Shown piece after piece: positions 33,901 through 44,842 of a stretch of 64,000 bases of DNA. Both the position numbers and the translations under genes were made by a program. Source of the stretch: Margaritispora aquatica (lineage: Eukaryota > Ascomycota > Leotiomycetes > Helotiales > Discinellaceae); contig VJWN01000005.1 in assembly GCA_007644065.1 (NCBI GenBank), positions 1,922,001 through 1,986,000 on the forward strand, written 5' to 3'. The notes beneath the pieces were generated by a model. It worked only from the letters and a program-made list of their open reading frames with translations, made no database searches and was not told the DNA's origin. How positions within the stretch are numbered: position 1 is the first letter of the stretch; each line of letters starts with the position of its first letter.

Positions 33901-34721
33901 TCAATTCGATGACAACAGATATATCTATTCAACTTGACTGGAATCTCACTTGATATCTCTTCTAGCAAAAACACATAGCTTCTTGTCCCGCCAAATGTTG
34001 CGCTTTGTGTAATGCTTACAGGTGCACTACTCATAGTCTCACTCCATGCCACCCTGCTTCCACAAATGAATGGACATACTCATCAGTTCTAAGTTCAAAA
34101 CGAAAGAAAACAATGAACGAAAGGCAAGCTATAGGATATAGGAGATTCAGCATTGTAGGAGGCGTGATGGTGAGATTGATAAGAAGTGCTGAGCATTGAT
34201 ATTTGAAATCTGTTAGCAGTCTAATTGAATCTCTTACGGAATCAAGCAAGATACCTGCTTTCAAAGTTCACTTTCTGCCTTGGTTTTTTAACCTGCTACT
34301 CTGAATTGAAACTAGAATAGTGAATGCTTCTAGAGCAGAAGTATAAAATACTCATTAATTACGAAGGAGGGAGCTCACAAATCGAAATGACATGGGTGCA
34401 GGGGGCAATGAGTTGGGGAGGTAAATAGCAACAACTACATCCCAGATTCCAATACTAGGTTATTTGTACGTAGTAGAGTTAATGCCACCAGGGACTAAGA
34501 TTCAAGGCTCATACCTCTTGTGTTTGGACGATAGTTCTGCTGCTTCAATCAATGTGCTACCACTGTCAATCATGGACTCTTGGACCATGCAGCCGTGAAA
34601 GTGAAAGTCGTTGTCAACAGATGCTATTCGTATCGCCATCAACCATATATCTCCACCACACTTCGATTATAATACACATTCATTCATACCTACATCCTAT
34701 CTCAGCATTTCCCTCATACCA
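30938..34721. other. Gene-free 3.8-kb region, partly AT-rich
   Basis: There is no supported gene. It contains T-rich and TTTTA-type tracts (about 31430-31490), a GGTA microsatellite, and an AT-rich stretch from about 32700 to 34300 with no long frames. It could be decayed repeat DNA or a large regulatory interval. I recognise no transposon ends or coding remnant. Confidence 0.5.
31757..31782. repeat. (GGTA)n microsatellite
   Basis: There are six and a half perfect GGTA units. Confidence 0.9.
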
Positions 34722-35123
34722 CTAGTAACTGCCAGCAACCTCCGGCTCCCTCTCACTCGCACTCTTAATCTCAGCCCTATGTCCCTCCTGGGCCGAGCGA
34801 TCCTCATCCTTCTCCTTCTTATTTACTCCATCAACGTCGCTTCCCAAGCCCTTGTGAACATCCGTCTTGCTGCCCTCAGTCGCTTTATCGTACGTCGTGT
34901 CCGCTGAGTTGTTGGGCTGACCTGGTGCGAGCTCGCCGTTCACGTTTGGCTGGTGAGTCTTGGATGCCGGCGCACTGCCTGCAGGGAGCACTTGCACTTT
35001 GAATGTGCTGGGTTCGGAAGAGGTGTCGAGAGGTTGGTGCTAGTTTTGTTTGTTAGCATTGATTGTGAGAACGTTTGGTGATGTTTGGAGGGTTACTGCG
35101 GAGCCGCCTGTGATTTCTGCCAT
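34722..35123 (-). CDS. Small disordered protein of unknown function
   Basis: Two exons on the minus strand (35123-35097 and 35039-34722) give 114 residues. Exon 1 encodes MAEITGGSA. The 57-nt intron begins GTAACC, has a GCTAAC branch site and ends CTAG, and the join is in phase 0. The protein is hydrophilic throughout, rich in Ser, Glu, Lys and Ala, with a charged C-terminal half (NKKEKDEDRSAQEGHRAEIK), and is predicted to be disordered. No signal peptide, membrane span or known domain is visible. The composition and clean splicing support a real gene, but the function is unknown. Confidence 0.6.
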
Positions 35124-36216
35124 GATTGTTGGTTTGGCTTGGATTCAAAACTTGAGATTGTGTATTTGTATTTTCGAATTGAATTAATGAGTTGAAAAAT
35201 CGAAATGTCTAACGCTCATATACTCTCGAGTCCCTGAATTGGTTCCCCGCTCCGCCTACGTCAAGTGCTGGTCTCCTTTGCGGATCGACCGCACTACTCT
35301 GCAGTAGCGTCTGGTCCCCGCACGAATGTCAGGCACGAAATGTCGTCACATACACTTTGATGGCCGTAATGCAAATTACGGAAGAAACTAAAGTAGAGAG
35401 AGAGAGAGCTGCTGGGACCAGATGAGATGGTCCGAGGATGTATGTGTAGCTATCAGATGGGGGTTCCGCCTTCCGGCGCCTTTGAGGGGCTCACTCGGTC
35501 GGACTTTACCCCCTTTCTTAAGCGATGTACTCGTTAGAGTGCATCGAGCAAGTACAACTGAAGACAGTGCTGGAAGTAGAACTTGGTGTACACTATTACC
35601 ATGAGGTCAAGGCTCTAGAAGACCACACGAGCCCATATAAGAGCAACGCACCAAAGTGAATCGAAGCACGAGAGTATGATTTGTCGCTCACGCTTATATT
35701 GTTGAATCTAGAACAAGTAATAGAATCTTGGAAGTGAATCACAAATTCTGGGGTTCATATTGACTAATCCTTTATAGCTCGACTAGTGCAACCGAAAAAA
35801 ATACCTTTATATCATGTCTCTTGGTTCAACAGATGACTTGAATACGCTGCGACATCTGGATGTCCTCAAATGCTTCAACACTCAAAGGATAATTTGGAGA
35901 GCTATCTGATGTTTAGTACAGGGAAAATTTTCTGAGATCACAGAATTAGCTTTGCCGAACTTGGTCAAGTATGTCTTCTGCTTGGGTATGATGAGGGTGC
36001 TGATATGCCCTGTCTCAGACTCAAGGTAATGTCGAAAGAACCATGAATTCATAAAACTTAATACTGAAGTCAAGATGGAAATTTGTGGGCCCGGAGACCT
36101 GCCCATTAGATCTCTGATGACCCCAGGGTATGTTTTCTCTCAATGAATACCACTTATATTCGCAACTCGGTGCTTCCCGCCACGAAACTGTTGCAGAATT
36201 CAATGCGTGAACTCGA
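35124..36216. other. Intergenic, no supported gene
   Basis: This is the region between the small disordered gene and the end of the HET gene. A minus-strand frame at 36021-36269 overlaps the HET 3' end in another frame and is not convincing. An AG-rich microsatellite lies at 35395-35409. Confidence 0.5.
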
Positions 36217-37781
36217 TTACGAAGACCTCCGCTCCATTTCTTGAGGAGTCTGATCTTCGAATAACGCACGGTATGATTGGGCGGCTAATTCATTGCTGCT
36301 GCGAGTAGGTAAATGGGAATTTACTGCATTTATAGTGTTGGAGGTCGCTTTGTTGTATCCAATTCCCAAAGAAAGTAGAGATTGATGCATTTGTGCCTTT
36401 CTTTTCCGTTTCTGCTCAGATATTATCATCTTCGTGAGTTGCGTGCGTCGACTATCCGCTCTTCCGGGGATGACTCGATCGAATTCTTCGGAATGTGATA
36501 ACTCGAATTCGATGTTCTCTTCACTGCTCAACCGCTGGTCCAGGGGGGTTGTCCTTGCTTGACTTACCAGGACCTTTGCTTCCTGAGCAGTTATCTGAGC
36601 TGTACGATATGTGTTTGCTCTTGCTCGCAATTCTTCAATCGTTGGTCGACCACCAAACATTTCGCGCCACTTCCCTTTACCACCACCTAGCATCTTGTCG
36701 ATACACTGCATGGCTTCCACATAATGAGCGGATCTACCACCGTACTTGGAGTGATAGAAAATTGCGACATCGTACATTACTTCTTCCACGGACTTCTCGT
36801 AATTAACTTGAATATCCCCTTTAAGAACGTCGTTCGCAAGATGTAAAATAGCGTATATCCGATCCCTGGGATTCGTCGACTCCGAAGCAATATACGAGTG
36901 GAACAAAGTTAGTAGAGGAGCTCGTCCATATCTCATATCTCTCCTGTGTTGGACTAGACGGAGGGCTGGACTATTCACAATGACGTGGCGAGCGACGACT
37001 CTGGAGTTTTGGACTTCGCTTTCCTCCCCGTAGTTCCAGTGCTGTTCATTGAGCAAAGCATACTCGAACTTATCCCCAGAAACGGTAGCCGAGCCACAGT
37101 GAAGGATAATATCCTGAGCCAGTACAAATTCCTGGACTACCCAGATTCTTTTCCAAAATGTTCTTTCGTGTAGCATTTTGTACAGTGAATCGCGGAGTCT
37201 TTCGGCTAGAGAATGGATTAGTTTAATTTTCCATACATGTATTCAGCTTCCTTACGACGTTCCGCGTAATCATGTTTTATCCACACAGGAATCTTCGCGC
37301 CGGATCGCAAATCATAACCCGGAGGATATTTGTTCGCAAGCATATCGAAGACCTCTTGGCTCTTGTCACCTGCTGGACCGAGCCAAACCCTGACACGAAC
37401 GGCATCAAGAAAAATGATGCTCATCGCTGCAACTTGGTGGTTTCTCTCTTGAATGTCCGCCTGGTTGATGCATATCGCATCAATCCAGAGGACTTTCCAT
37501 CCTGAGGGCAAGGCTCTCATCTGTTTCAGCGCATGCCAGAGATTCTCTCGAATTATGAATGGCTTTCCGTCTAACTCGATCTCGTATCTTTTGCTGTCTA
37601 CAGGTCCCCACTCGTATGATAAGGCGTCATACTCCAGGTGGCTTCCGGGTGTTTCGCTGAGACATTTCGTTGAAAGCACACATTTGATGACGCTATCGAA
37701 CTCACCGGGAAGCAAGATGACAAGGCGGATTTCTTTCAGTTCATGCCGCAATGGCTGATATTCAAAGCCCTCATTATCCAT
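36217..37781 (-). CDS. Heterokaryon-incompatibility (HET) domain protein
   Basis: Two exons on the minus strand (37781-37256 and 37205-36217) give 504 residues. The HET domain occupies the N-terminal half: YDALSYEWGP at 51-60, LWIDAICINQ at 98-107 with ERNHQV after it, and FWKRIWVVQEF just after the intron. Proteins with this domain trigger growth arrest or cell death when genetically different hyphae fuse. Most family members in a genome are not proven incompatibility genes. The 50-nt intron (GTAAGG ... CTCTAG) is needed because the first frame stops inside it. The C-terminal half is unlike anything I recognise. The stop at 36217 is taken at face value, and a further 3' exon cannot be excluded. 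Confidence 0.85.
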
Positions 37782-39523
37782 ATCTTCTTACTAAGAAGGA
37801 TAATTTATAGGAATGAAGTGGAAGCGTACCTCAGGTAAGTTGCTCACCCCGCTGAAAGTGAGCTGAAGCGTGATCTCACGTGACAAATATGCACCTCAGC
37901 CATTCCTGTGCATGGATCTGAAAGCAGTCAGTTGCATATGCAGTCATCTTTTGTTGCACATCGCAGTCTGTAGATGCGCAATCGATTCAGTATCGATTCC
38001 GAATCGACTCCGAATCGACACTGAGGGGATCTCACTGAGAAACTCTATACTCGTCCGCAGGTTACATGAAATGTCTCTCCTCGATAGCAGCAAATTCAAA
38101 ACGAACACTGGCACTGTACTAGGCTAACGTATCAAGTTGTGTTCGTTATCGAATGGCCGGCCATCTACTAATCAAAATGTATAAAACATGAAATTCTGAA
38201 AGCATCGAAATTGTGATTATTATCATCGTAGTCGTGCTTTTCCAGTTGCTGTGGTTCTCGCCAAAGTCTCGATGTACCAGATGATGTACTGAGTATTAGA
38301 CATCATTCTTATCAGGCGTGCTCTACTTAGCATATACCTTAGAAGCTACCTAAGCTTCGTGAAAGCCACCCGGTGGATGGTCTGTGATCTTTACGATGGT
38401 GTTTTTTGAGGGTGCATTGATTGCTTTTTAGTCCACCACCTGAAATACTTAACGTTGAACACCTAGGCATAGCATGCCGGTGGCCTCATTGAGGTCTTGC
38501 TATGTAGCTGTTGGAGGGGGGAATGTTAGTTAGCGGAAGAGCTCACTTGTTGTTGCTACGGACTTATGGGCTCGAATTTGATGAACAGGATTACTTTAAT
38601 TACGAAGAAATCTTGTGCCTCGTTCATCTGATATTGCATATCGGCTTAAATCATAAGTGTGAGTTTCAGCACTATGAGAGGAAGAGACTTTTATAAAGCA
38701 TGCGCTATCCTTGACTGCCAGCCTTAGTCAAGGCACTACGTGGAAGTAAAATATTTTAACTTATTTATTGTGAGATAGTTGTAATTTAAGAGTTGTATTG
38801 TATATGAAAGACACCCGACAAACTCTTGATTAGCTCGCGATTATTAATTTATTGAAGCAAACAAAATTTGGCCTTGTCAATTTCATGATGAAGACATAAG
38901 ATGGCGCTCTTCCAGATCAAATGCGATGACCTAGGTGATGTCTGGTAGATGGATACACTTCGTCCTCATCTAGTGCAAACCCACGAGATGTCACCAGAGA
39001 CGGTTGTGAAAGGTGACAAAAGAGCACAGCACATTCAACTAATAGGCAGGAACAAAGAGTAGTGAACACAATACAAAGCATGGCGAGCAGACCATACCGG
39101 AGGGGTTCTAGCCCTGAGCGAGTGAAGACGTTCTCTCACATCGTGATATCCGTCGGGACTATAAAATGCATTCCGCTTTGAAGTGGCAGATCAAGACTCA
39201 AATGTCCTGATGCAAAGAAATATACAAATTATGGCCTGGAATCTCCTCGATCACTAGAAAGCATAAGTAGCCAAGGCTCATGGCAACATCAACAACTACT
39301 CTTTCGCAGCTGCCTGTTAGCGTTGATAAAACCACTCTACCTGTGCTCCTTAACAATGAAAGAGCTTCCTATTAGCAATCTTCCCTAGTCTCTCGAGCCA
39401 AAGCTAGGGCCAACATCGGAAATAATGTTCGTCTTTGCATGAGCTCTGGCTCGGCTCTGCTGCATAATTATAGCTGGGTCGAGAAAGTTTCTCGAACAGC
39501 CCAAGTAGCCAATAGTCTTATCT
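37782..39523. other. Intergenic, AT-rich, no supported gene
   Basis: This is a gene-free stretch between the HET gene and the decayed family member. Near 37985-38020 there is a short set of repeated ATCGATTC/AATCGACT units. A plus-strand frame at 38511-38696 has no domain. Confidence 0.55.
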
Positions 39524-40330
39524 TCATTTTTTTTTAGCCCTCTTGCGACGACGAGGAGCACTCTGCTCAGGGAGCGGTGAGCTCGGTCTCTTCGGAGTGG
39601 ACAAGGTCGCACTAGAAGAGGCACTTCCTTCTCTCTCATCCTTGACATAATCCCGACCAAACAAGCCGCACGGGGGCCTATTCCCCGGCTTAACACGACA
39701 GCGAGCACAAGTCCATCCTGGATTCTTGATTTGAGCCATACCTCGCTTTGAATAAACCCAGCACTCCTGGCCCCACCCCGTGCACCTTGCACAACGCTCA
39801 CCTACAGGTTTCTGCACCCCGAGATTCGTCTCCATGATACGGCCGATGTGAGACCATCCTCGTACCATACGGTCACTAAGACCAACCAGATCTGCGGGAC
39901 TTTTATACCACCACTTATCGGTGACTTGGTGTATGTATAGATCTGTAGAATCGCCGCTGCCTGGAACTATTGGGATGTTGATGCGTGGCTGATTGGCAAT
40001 GTCTCCACCATTAGGCAAGGGATTTGGAGGGTTTCTAGAGTATTTGGGATTGGCAGGTTCTGGATTGGCATAGTTCCGTTCACCAGTAATCTTGGCGCCT
40101 TTGCGTGGAGCAGCAGATGCTGGTACATCAGCTTCCTCGCCATAAGCACCGTCGGAATCGCTCGTGTAGCATTTATGGCCAGAACCATCCTCTTGCTGGT
40201 CGAACTCTGACTCGACAATGTCTTCAGGGTCCTCGTACGTCCGTGTGCAAGAAGAAGAAGCACTCTGAGAATCCTCCCTTGTGAATGCTGGATCTGGAGA
40301 GACATGTCTTCGTGAGGATCCCTCTGACAT
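39524..40330 (-). CDS. Cys-motif protein of unknown function (C-terminal part of a decayed gene)
   Basis: A 268-codon frame on the minus strand. The N-terminal half is acidic and disordered. The C-terminal half holds KWWYKSP and GLSDRMVRGW followed by a Cys cluster, CARCTGWGQECWVYS and CARCRVKPGN, and ends in a basic tail (RRRKRAKKK) that could be a nuclear signal. The CxxC-x6-C ... CxxC layout suggests metal binding, loosely like fungal Zn2Cys6 regions. The frame continues upstream of the Met at 40330 without a stop for more than 20 codons. This suggests that the true gene is longer and included the coiled-coil region at 40338-40841, which is now interrupted. The product may be non-functional. 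Confidence 0.5.
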   Translation of the reverse strand: MSEGSSRRHVSPDPAFTREDSQSASSSCTRTYEDPEDIVESEFDQQEDGSGHKCYTSDSDGAYGEEADVPASAAPRKGAKITGERNYANPEPANPKYSRNPPNPLPNGGDIANQPRINIPIVPGSGDSTDLYIHQVTDKWWYKSPADLVGLSDRMVRGWSHIGRIMETNLGVQKPVGERCARCTGWGQECWVYSKRGMAQIKNPGWTCARCRVKPGNRPPCGLFGRDYVKDEREGSASSSATLSTPKRPSSPLPEQSAPRRRKRAKKK

Positions 40331-40337
40331 ATCATTT

Positions 40338-40841
40338 AGCCCTAGGTTGGTCTTCGTGGATTTCTCGACTACACGAGGGGGTGGCTCGACAGTGATATAA
40401 CTCTCTGACCTTGTGTTCGCCCTGGTTCTCGAGCTGCCATTCGATCTGGATATTGGCTTGGACGTGTTTCAAGACATCTCTGTTAGTAGCATATTTCTAG
40501 CTTTCAAGCTTGGCCTTCGACATCCAGACTTCATATTTGAGAGCATCACATTTCTCCTCCTGCTCCACACGTATGCGATTGAGCTCTTGAATCCGACCAG
40601 AGTTCTTAATCTGGTTTTCCTTGTAGTCTTGGATAGTGAGCTTCTGATTCGCTGTGACCTGTTTCTCTTCTGCCAATTGCTGTTCAGTCTCGTGCGACTT
40701 TCCGAGAAGTTTATTGTATGCTTCCGTAGCTTCTATTGTCTCTGCACGAACTGCTTTGATGTGCTCCAGTATTCAGGCCCATTGAATGGAATCAAGACCA
40801 CCAAGATTGGTAGGGAGCCCAGGAGGGGGCTCCGTATTCAT
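40338..40841 (-). pseudogene. Disrupted coiled-coil N-terminal region of the same family
   Basis: From the ATG at 40841 the minus strand encodes MNTEPPPGLPTNLGGL and, after a TGA at 40773-40775, a 91-codon coiled coil rich in Glu, Lys and Gln. A TAG at 40497-40499 interrupts it again, and the coil then continues. Both stops can be explained by one C-to-T change (CGA to TGA and CAG to TAG). The coil lies in a different frame from the downstream Cys-motif frame, so an intron or a frameshift also separates them. I interpret this as one decayed gene. That the two parts once formed a single protein is inferred from strand, order and spacing. Confidence 0.6.
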
Positions 40842-41302
40842 AATCGATGTTCGATGTCGTGCCATATTGGTAGTCAAAATGACGTCCAAGAAATCAAAGG
40901 GGCCTGGGTGGAAGATTGTTCACAATCGCTGAGTGTAGAGAGTCAGGTTGAAGAAGATCGTGCTTTTCTCACGATCTTGATAACAACCTGGAAACCCCAA
41001 CGTATTCATCTCACTGCTTGGTCCCCTCGAAACCAAGTGGTCCAACCCCTCTTCAAGGTTGACCCAACCAGTGGTAATCCAAACGTGTCTGAACACTCGG
41101 GTGACGCGGCTAGATCCATAAAACTTTAAATGCACCTCTCTTCGCTTGGCAAAACCTCGCAGCTGCTTGGGATACTTAAAAATAGGTACCTTAGGTAAGA
41201 TAACATACAACCTAGGTTCCCAAACTTCCACATACATCTGATAAATCCTTTGTATCTTGCCAAGATGTAGAGAAGAAAAAAAAAACGCAATCAACTATAG
41301 GA
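40842..41302. other. Intergenic, no supported gene
   Basis: This stretch lies between the decayed gene and tRNA-Met. Open frames here on either strand have no recognisable content. Confidence 0.5.
41276..41285 (-). terminator. RNA polymerase III terminator for tRNA-Met
   Basis: Ten A on the plus strand (T10 in the transcribed sense) begin 17 bases after the tRNA 3' end. Confidence 0.7.
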
Positions 41303-41374
41303 TAGCATTTCCTGGTTTCGATCCAGGGACCTTCGGGTTATGAGCCCGGCGCGCTTCCTCTGCGCCAAAATGCT
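41303..41374 (-). tRNA. tRNA-Met (anticodon CAU), elongator type, no intron
   Basis: On the minus strand the acceptor stem AGCATTT pairs with AAATGCT, with discriminator A at 41303. The D-stem is GCGC/GCGC, the anticodon loop is CTCATAA with CAU at 41342-41340, and the T-arm is CCTGG-ATCGAAA-CCAGG. Total length is 72 nt. The non-AGC start of the T-loop and the general layout favour the elongator over the initiator tRNA, but the type is inferred. The last anticodon-stem pair is a C-A mismatch. Confidence 0.88.
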
Positions 41375-41896
41375 TTGAGATGATTTGTTGAAGCTCCTCA
41401 GGAAAGAATAAAATATGTAGATAGCATATCTATCACGTGATATTAAACATCCCTGTTCAACATTTCCTCAATGCTTCGGTGTTCTTGCACTTTCCAGTTT
41501 ATGATAAATACAGACATATGACCATAGATATCGCCTTCTGAGACGAAGAGGTTCTAGTTGAGCAACGACTGTTCTGGGCTGCATGAAATGGAAAAAGCAG
41601 AGCATGTATCAAGTTGCTTGGACTCAATGATATTCTAGTTGGACATAATGATTTAAGCTTGAATAAGCACTGAAGGTCTCATCGACAAATAGAGTGTGAC
41701 ATAGAGATGTCCTTTAAGATCGTCTTAACTTCTGAACTTCGCTTACGTTACTATTATAACTAAAGTTCTCAACCCTATGATCAGATTGAACGCCCAGCCC
41801 AAAGATGTCAAAACCCGATGGATATAATGCGTCCCCCGTTCCTCCCAAAGTCGTAAATCATCAAAATATACAAATATACAACCGGTCTTCCCATAT
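41375..41896. other. Intergenic, no supported gene
   Basis: This is the gap between tRNA-Met and the membrane-protein gene. No feature is recognised. Confidence 0.6.
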
Positions 41897-43026
41897 TTAT
41901 GTCCCGGTGTTCATGTACGAACATGCACAACTCTTACTAGTATCAGCAACACCGAAATCTCCAAGCACTTGCCCTTCAGGTCCAAGACATGTTGGCGACC
42001 CTGTCCCACCAGCCGAGATCTGCTGTATTCTAGCAGCATATGGCCAATGTTGGAAGCCACCAGGATCTGTTCCGTTGCTGCCTCCATATGTAGCGTTTAT
42101 CTTCGTATATAAATATCCCTGGAGTATAGTCTGGTTGAAATAACATGTACTAGCCAAGTTCTGGCTCCCCAGCTGAGTTCTCGGCTTGGTAGGCTTCTGC
42201 ATCGTTATATTGAAGAAGTAATGCTCATCTGCTGCATTTGCCTTTCGAAGCGAAAGGGTCGCATTGCTGAAGAGAATGGAGAAGTAGTTCACAGTTGAAG
42301 AGATGGTATAGCTTTTGCTGGATACGGAGGAGGGAGAGATGACCCAGTCGAATGTCGCTTCAGATGTGGTGGGGGACTGGGTATAAGTCGTATATGGGTA
42401 GCACAACCATGTTGCAGGGTTCGATGTACAATTTGTGGAGATGCTGGATAGGACCGTTTCAAATCTGTATGAACCTGCGGGGAAGATTGCGGGGTCTGAA
42501 GTTGTATCGCTTTGCAACATTAGCATGATTTTTGCGACAGCGAAAAACTTAACACTTACTCTGCGCTTCTGTCACCTTTTTTCCTCAGTCCCAATACCAA
42601 TCCCACCACCAACCCTACGATCAGGCAGATCAATACCACTGCGATAATTGCCAGTCTCTTCCAACCTCCCCTTCTTGCAATAAAGTTATCGTTCTGAATA
42701 TCGCCTCTCAAGCCTCTTCTCAGATCCGACAATTTCTCTCCCCTCGGACCAATTATTCCATGTTCCGTAAAACTGGAATATGGAGGAGCGCTTTTATCGA
42801 AACTATATTTTGGAGGGGCGCCAAACAACTGAGTCTTCCTCACAGGTCGATTGAGGGCTCGTTGAGGTATGGGAGGTGGAGGAGGGGCAGAATCGACGAA
42901 TCCATCCTCGTCCTCTGATATGATGGGCAGCGAAGCCAGTCCAGGAGAGCGACTGCGAATTGATGACATGTTTCTTGGATTCACCGGACGCGCCGTCGTC
43001 GAGCGCACAGGAAAGACGAACGACAT
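41897..43026 (-). CDS. Single-pass membrane protein with extracellular Cys-containing domain, unknown function
   Basis: Two exons on the minus strand (43026-42560 and 42509-41897) give 359 residues. The N-terminal 120 residues are cytosolic-type: basic, Pro-rich, with a PPPPPIP run near 48-54. One strong membrane span follows at about 125-147 (LAIIAVVLICLIVGLVVGLV). The C-terminal 200 residues carry several NxT/NxS sites and scattered Cys, consistent with a secreted or lumenal glycosylated domain (type II topology). The acceptor chosen (GCAAAG) keeps frame after donor GTAAGT, whereas the later CAG would shift it. I do not recognise the domain. The layout resembles fungal surface proteins of unknown role. 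Confidence 0.75.
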
Positions 43027-44842
43027 CTTGAGCAAATGTTCAATGAAGCCCTAAATCTCCTGATGCTCTCCCGTGGCCCCTTCCGGTTCGCAGAACAGAC
43101 AGAAGCTGCTCATGCGTTTCGAAGGGCTAGGTCGTTGCGGGAGGCGCTCGTGGGTTGTAACGCGGCGTTGAAGGAGATTGATCTTAGAGATGTGGTAGAC
43201 GCTAGTAGATATGAAGAGAAAGAAGAAGAAGAAAAGAGAGGATTGGATAATAACTCTACCAGAAACTCCAAATAGAGACCAAGGTACTGATTATACAAGA
43301 GGCATAACGATGACAGTGACAGCTTCGATCAAGTTGTACAGGAGCGACACTTGACGTGTATACATCTGTCTCCGGAGAAATGTGACATCTCGATGATCAT
43401 CTCCATTTCGTCCCCCTTCATCATTCTTCAGTGTCCCGTCAATTTTGCCTGCAGGTCGGTCGGTATTTCCACGTTTCCGGATGTGGTCGCTTGGTCTCTC
43501 CTGGTGTTTGTGAGAGATCGCCAGCGTCTGGACGGGAAAATACTGAAAAGAGGAACGAGGCTGGAGGATGGACCAGACATTGGTCAATGTTGCGCCGAGT
43601 TCCAGTATGAAATCGATAGCCCGTCCATTATAGGATTAGTGGCGCTGATCAAAGAAGATCAGAGGAAGCTTTTGTAATTGGTCAGAGCTTTCGATACTCA
43701 TTGGGCCGAATCGCACAGTGAGTGTCTTAAATTTTTATATTAAATGCTGAGAAGAACCAAAGGGAATGATTTTAATCGGATCAAGTAACATCCTATATAA
43801 CTATATTCATCTTCAAATCCCGTTGGCTCAAAATGGAGACAGGATTCACCTGTCACACCTTGTCCACACATGACTGTGAATCAGGAGAAATATCGCGACC
43901 CATTATCAGGTAAGGGACGCTGAGTTGAAAAGATAGCCGAAGCGCTTCGCCCAACTACCTTACTTATCCATGAGCATTGTTTCGCATGATAGAAAATTGT
44001 GTTGTTAGCAATATGCGTTTCCACTCTCTAACACAATGTCGTTCGCCGTTTACGGATGTCTTCATCCTGACAGGGAATTTTGAACATAAGCGAGTATGAC
44101 TGCGTCTTCGCACAGTGCAACCAATTACCTTTCGAATTCGCATTCGGAAACCTATGACTTCTCAAACTTGCATTGATAAACCTGTGATCATTTGACGTCG
44201 CATACGAGAACCCTGCCTTCTCATATAGCTGTGGGGAGGATACAAGCGACACGAGTGGAAAAGATCAAGATTTGCCGAGTGTTTGTGAGTTGCAGTGCTC
44301 AAGACCAAGGACCCCCCTCACATTACGCCTGAGCACGACGAAGTCTCACCTCTTAACGCTCTTTTGCAACAATATCAAAAGTCAACCCGGCAAAATTCGA
44401 GTTCATTGTTGTCAATTATCACTGCCGGATGGTATCCATAATTATTGATTATTATTTGATTGTCCTTGAAGACTTGTTTGATGTGTTATTCACTAATAAT
44501 CTTCAGTCTTTTCTACTTCGTTGTATTTTTAAATTTTTCGTAATGTCAGCAATGGGGAAGTACTTCAGACTTGAATAGATGGCCCACATTAACGTCTGTC
44601 AGACGACAATATATAGGAAGATTACTTCCTAAGCCGAGTTGCAATGCTATCAGACTGTTTCATGAGTTGTAAAGCCGGAATCCTATCTCCAAGCCTGCCT
44701 CTTTGTAACTTGATTTCTGGACCATTTCTTTATAATTTACTTCATATCTTCTCTTCATTGTTTTCTCTCTCATCTTTTCATCTAGTAGGATCTTTTCTTG
44801 AATAGGAGATATATTTCAGTCATCCTGCTTACATCGTGAGAG
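43027..44842. other. Divergent intergenic region, no supported gene
   Basis: This lies between the membrane-protein gene and the flavin monooxygenase gene. Short frames at 43036-43275 (+), 43351-43677 (+) and 43291-43587 (-) overlap each other and show no domain. TTCTTT-rich promoter sequence precedes 44843. Confidence 0.5.

Noticed and set aside
40413..41129. A 238-codon plus-strand frame opposite the decayed coiled-coil region
   Set aside because: The Leu/Phe-rich translation is the antisense image of the minus-strand Glu/Lys/Gln coiled coil.
43036..43275. A 79-codon plus-strand frame beside the membrane-protein start
   Set aside because: It begins 10 bases from the divergent start at 43026, leaving no promoter, and ends in an AG-repeat-driven Glu/Lys run. 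No domain or splice partner was found, though a tiny real gene cannot be excluded.
43291..43587. A possible minus-strand gene fragment in the FMO upstream region
   Set aside because: Overlapping frames on both strands are of similar length and there is no recognisable motif.
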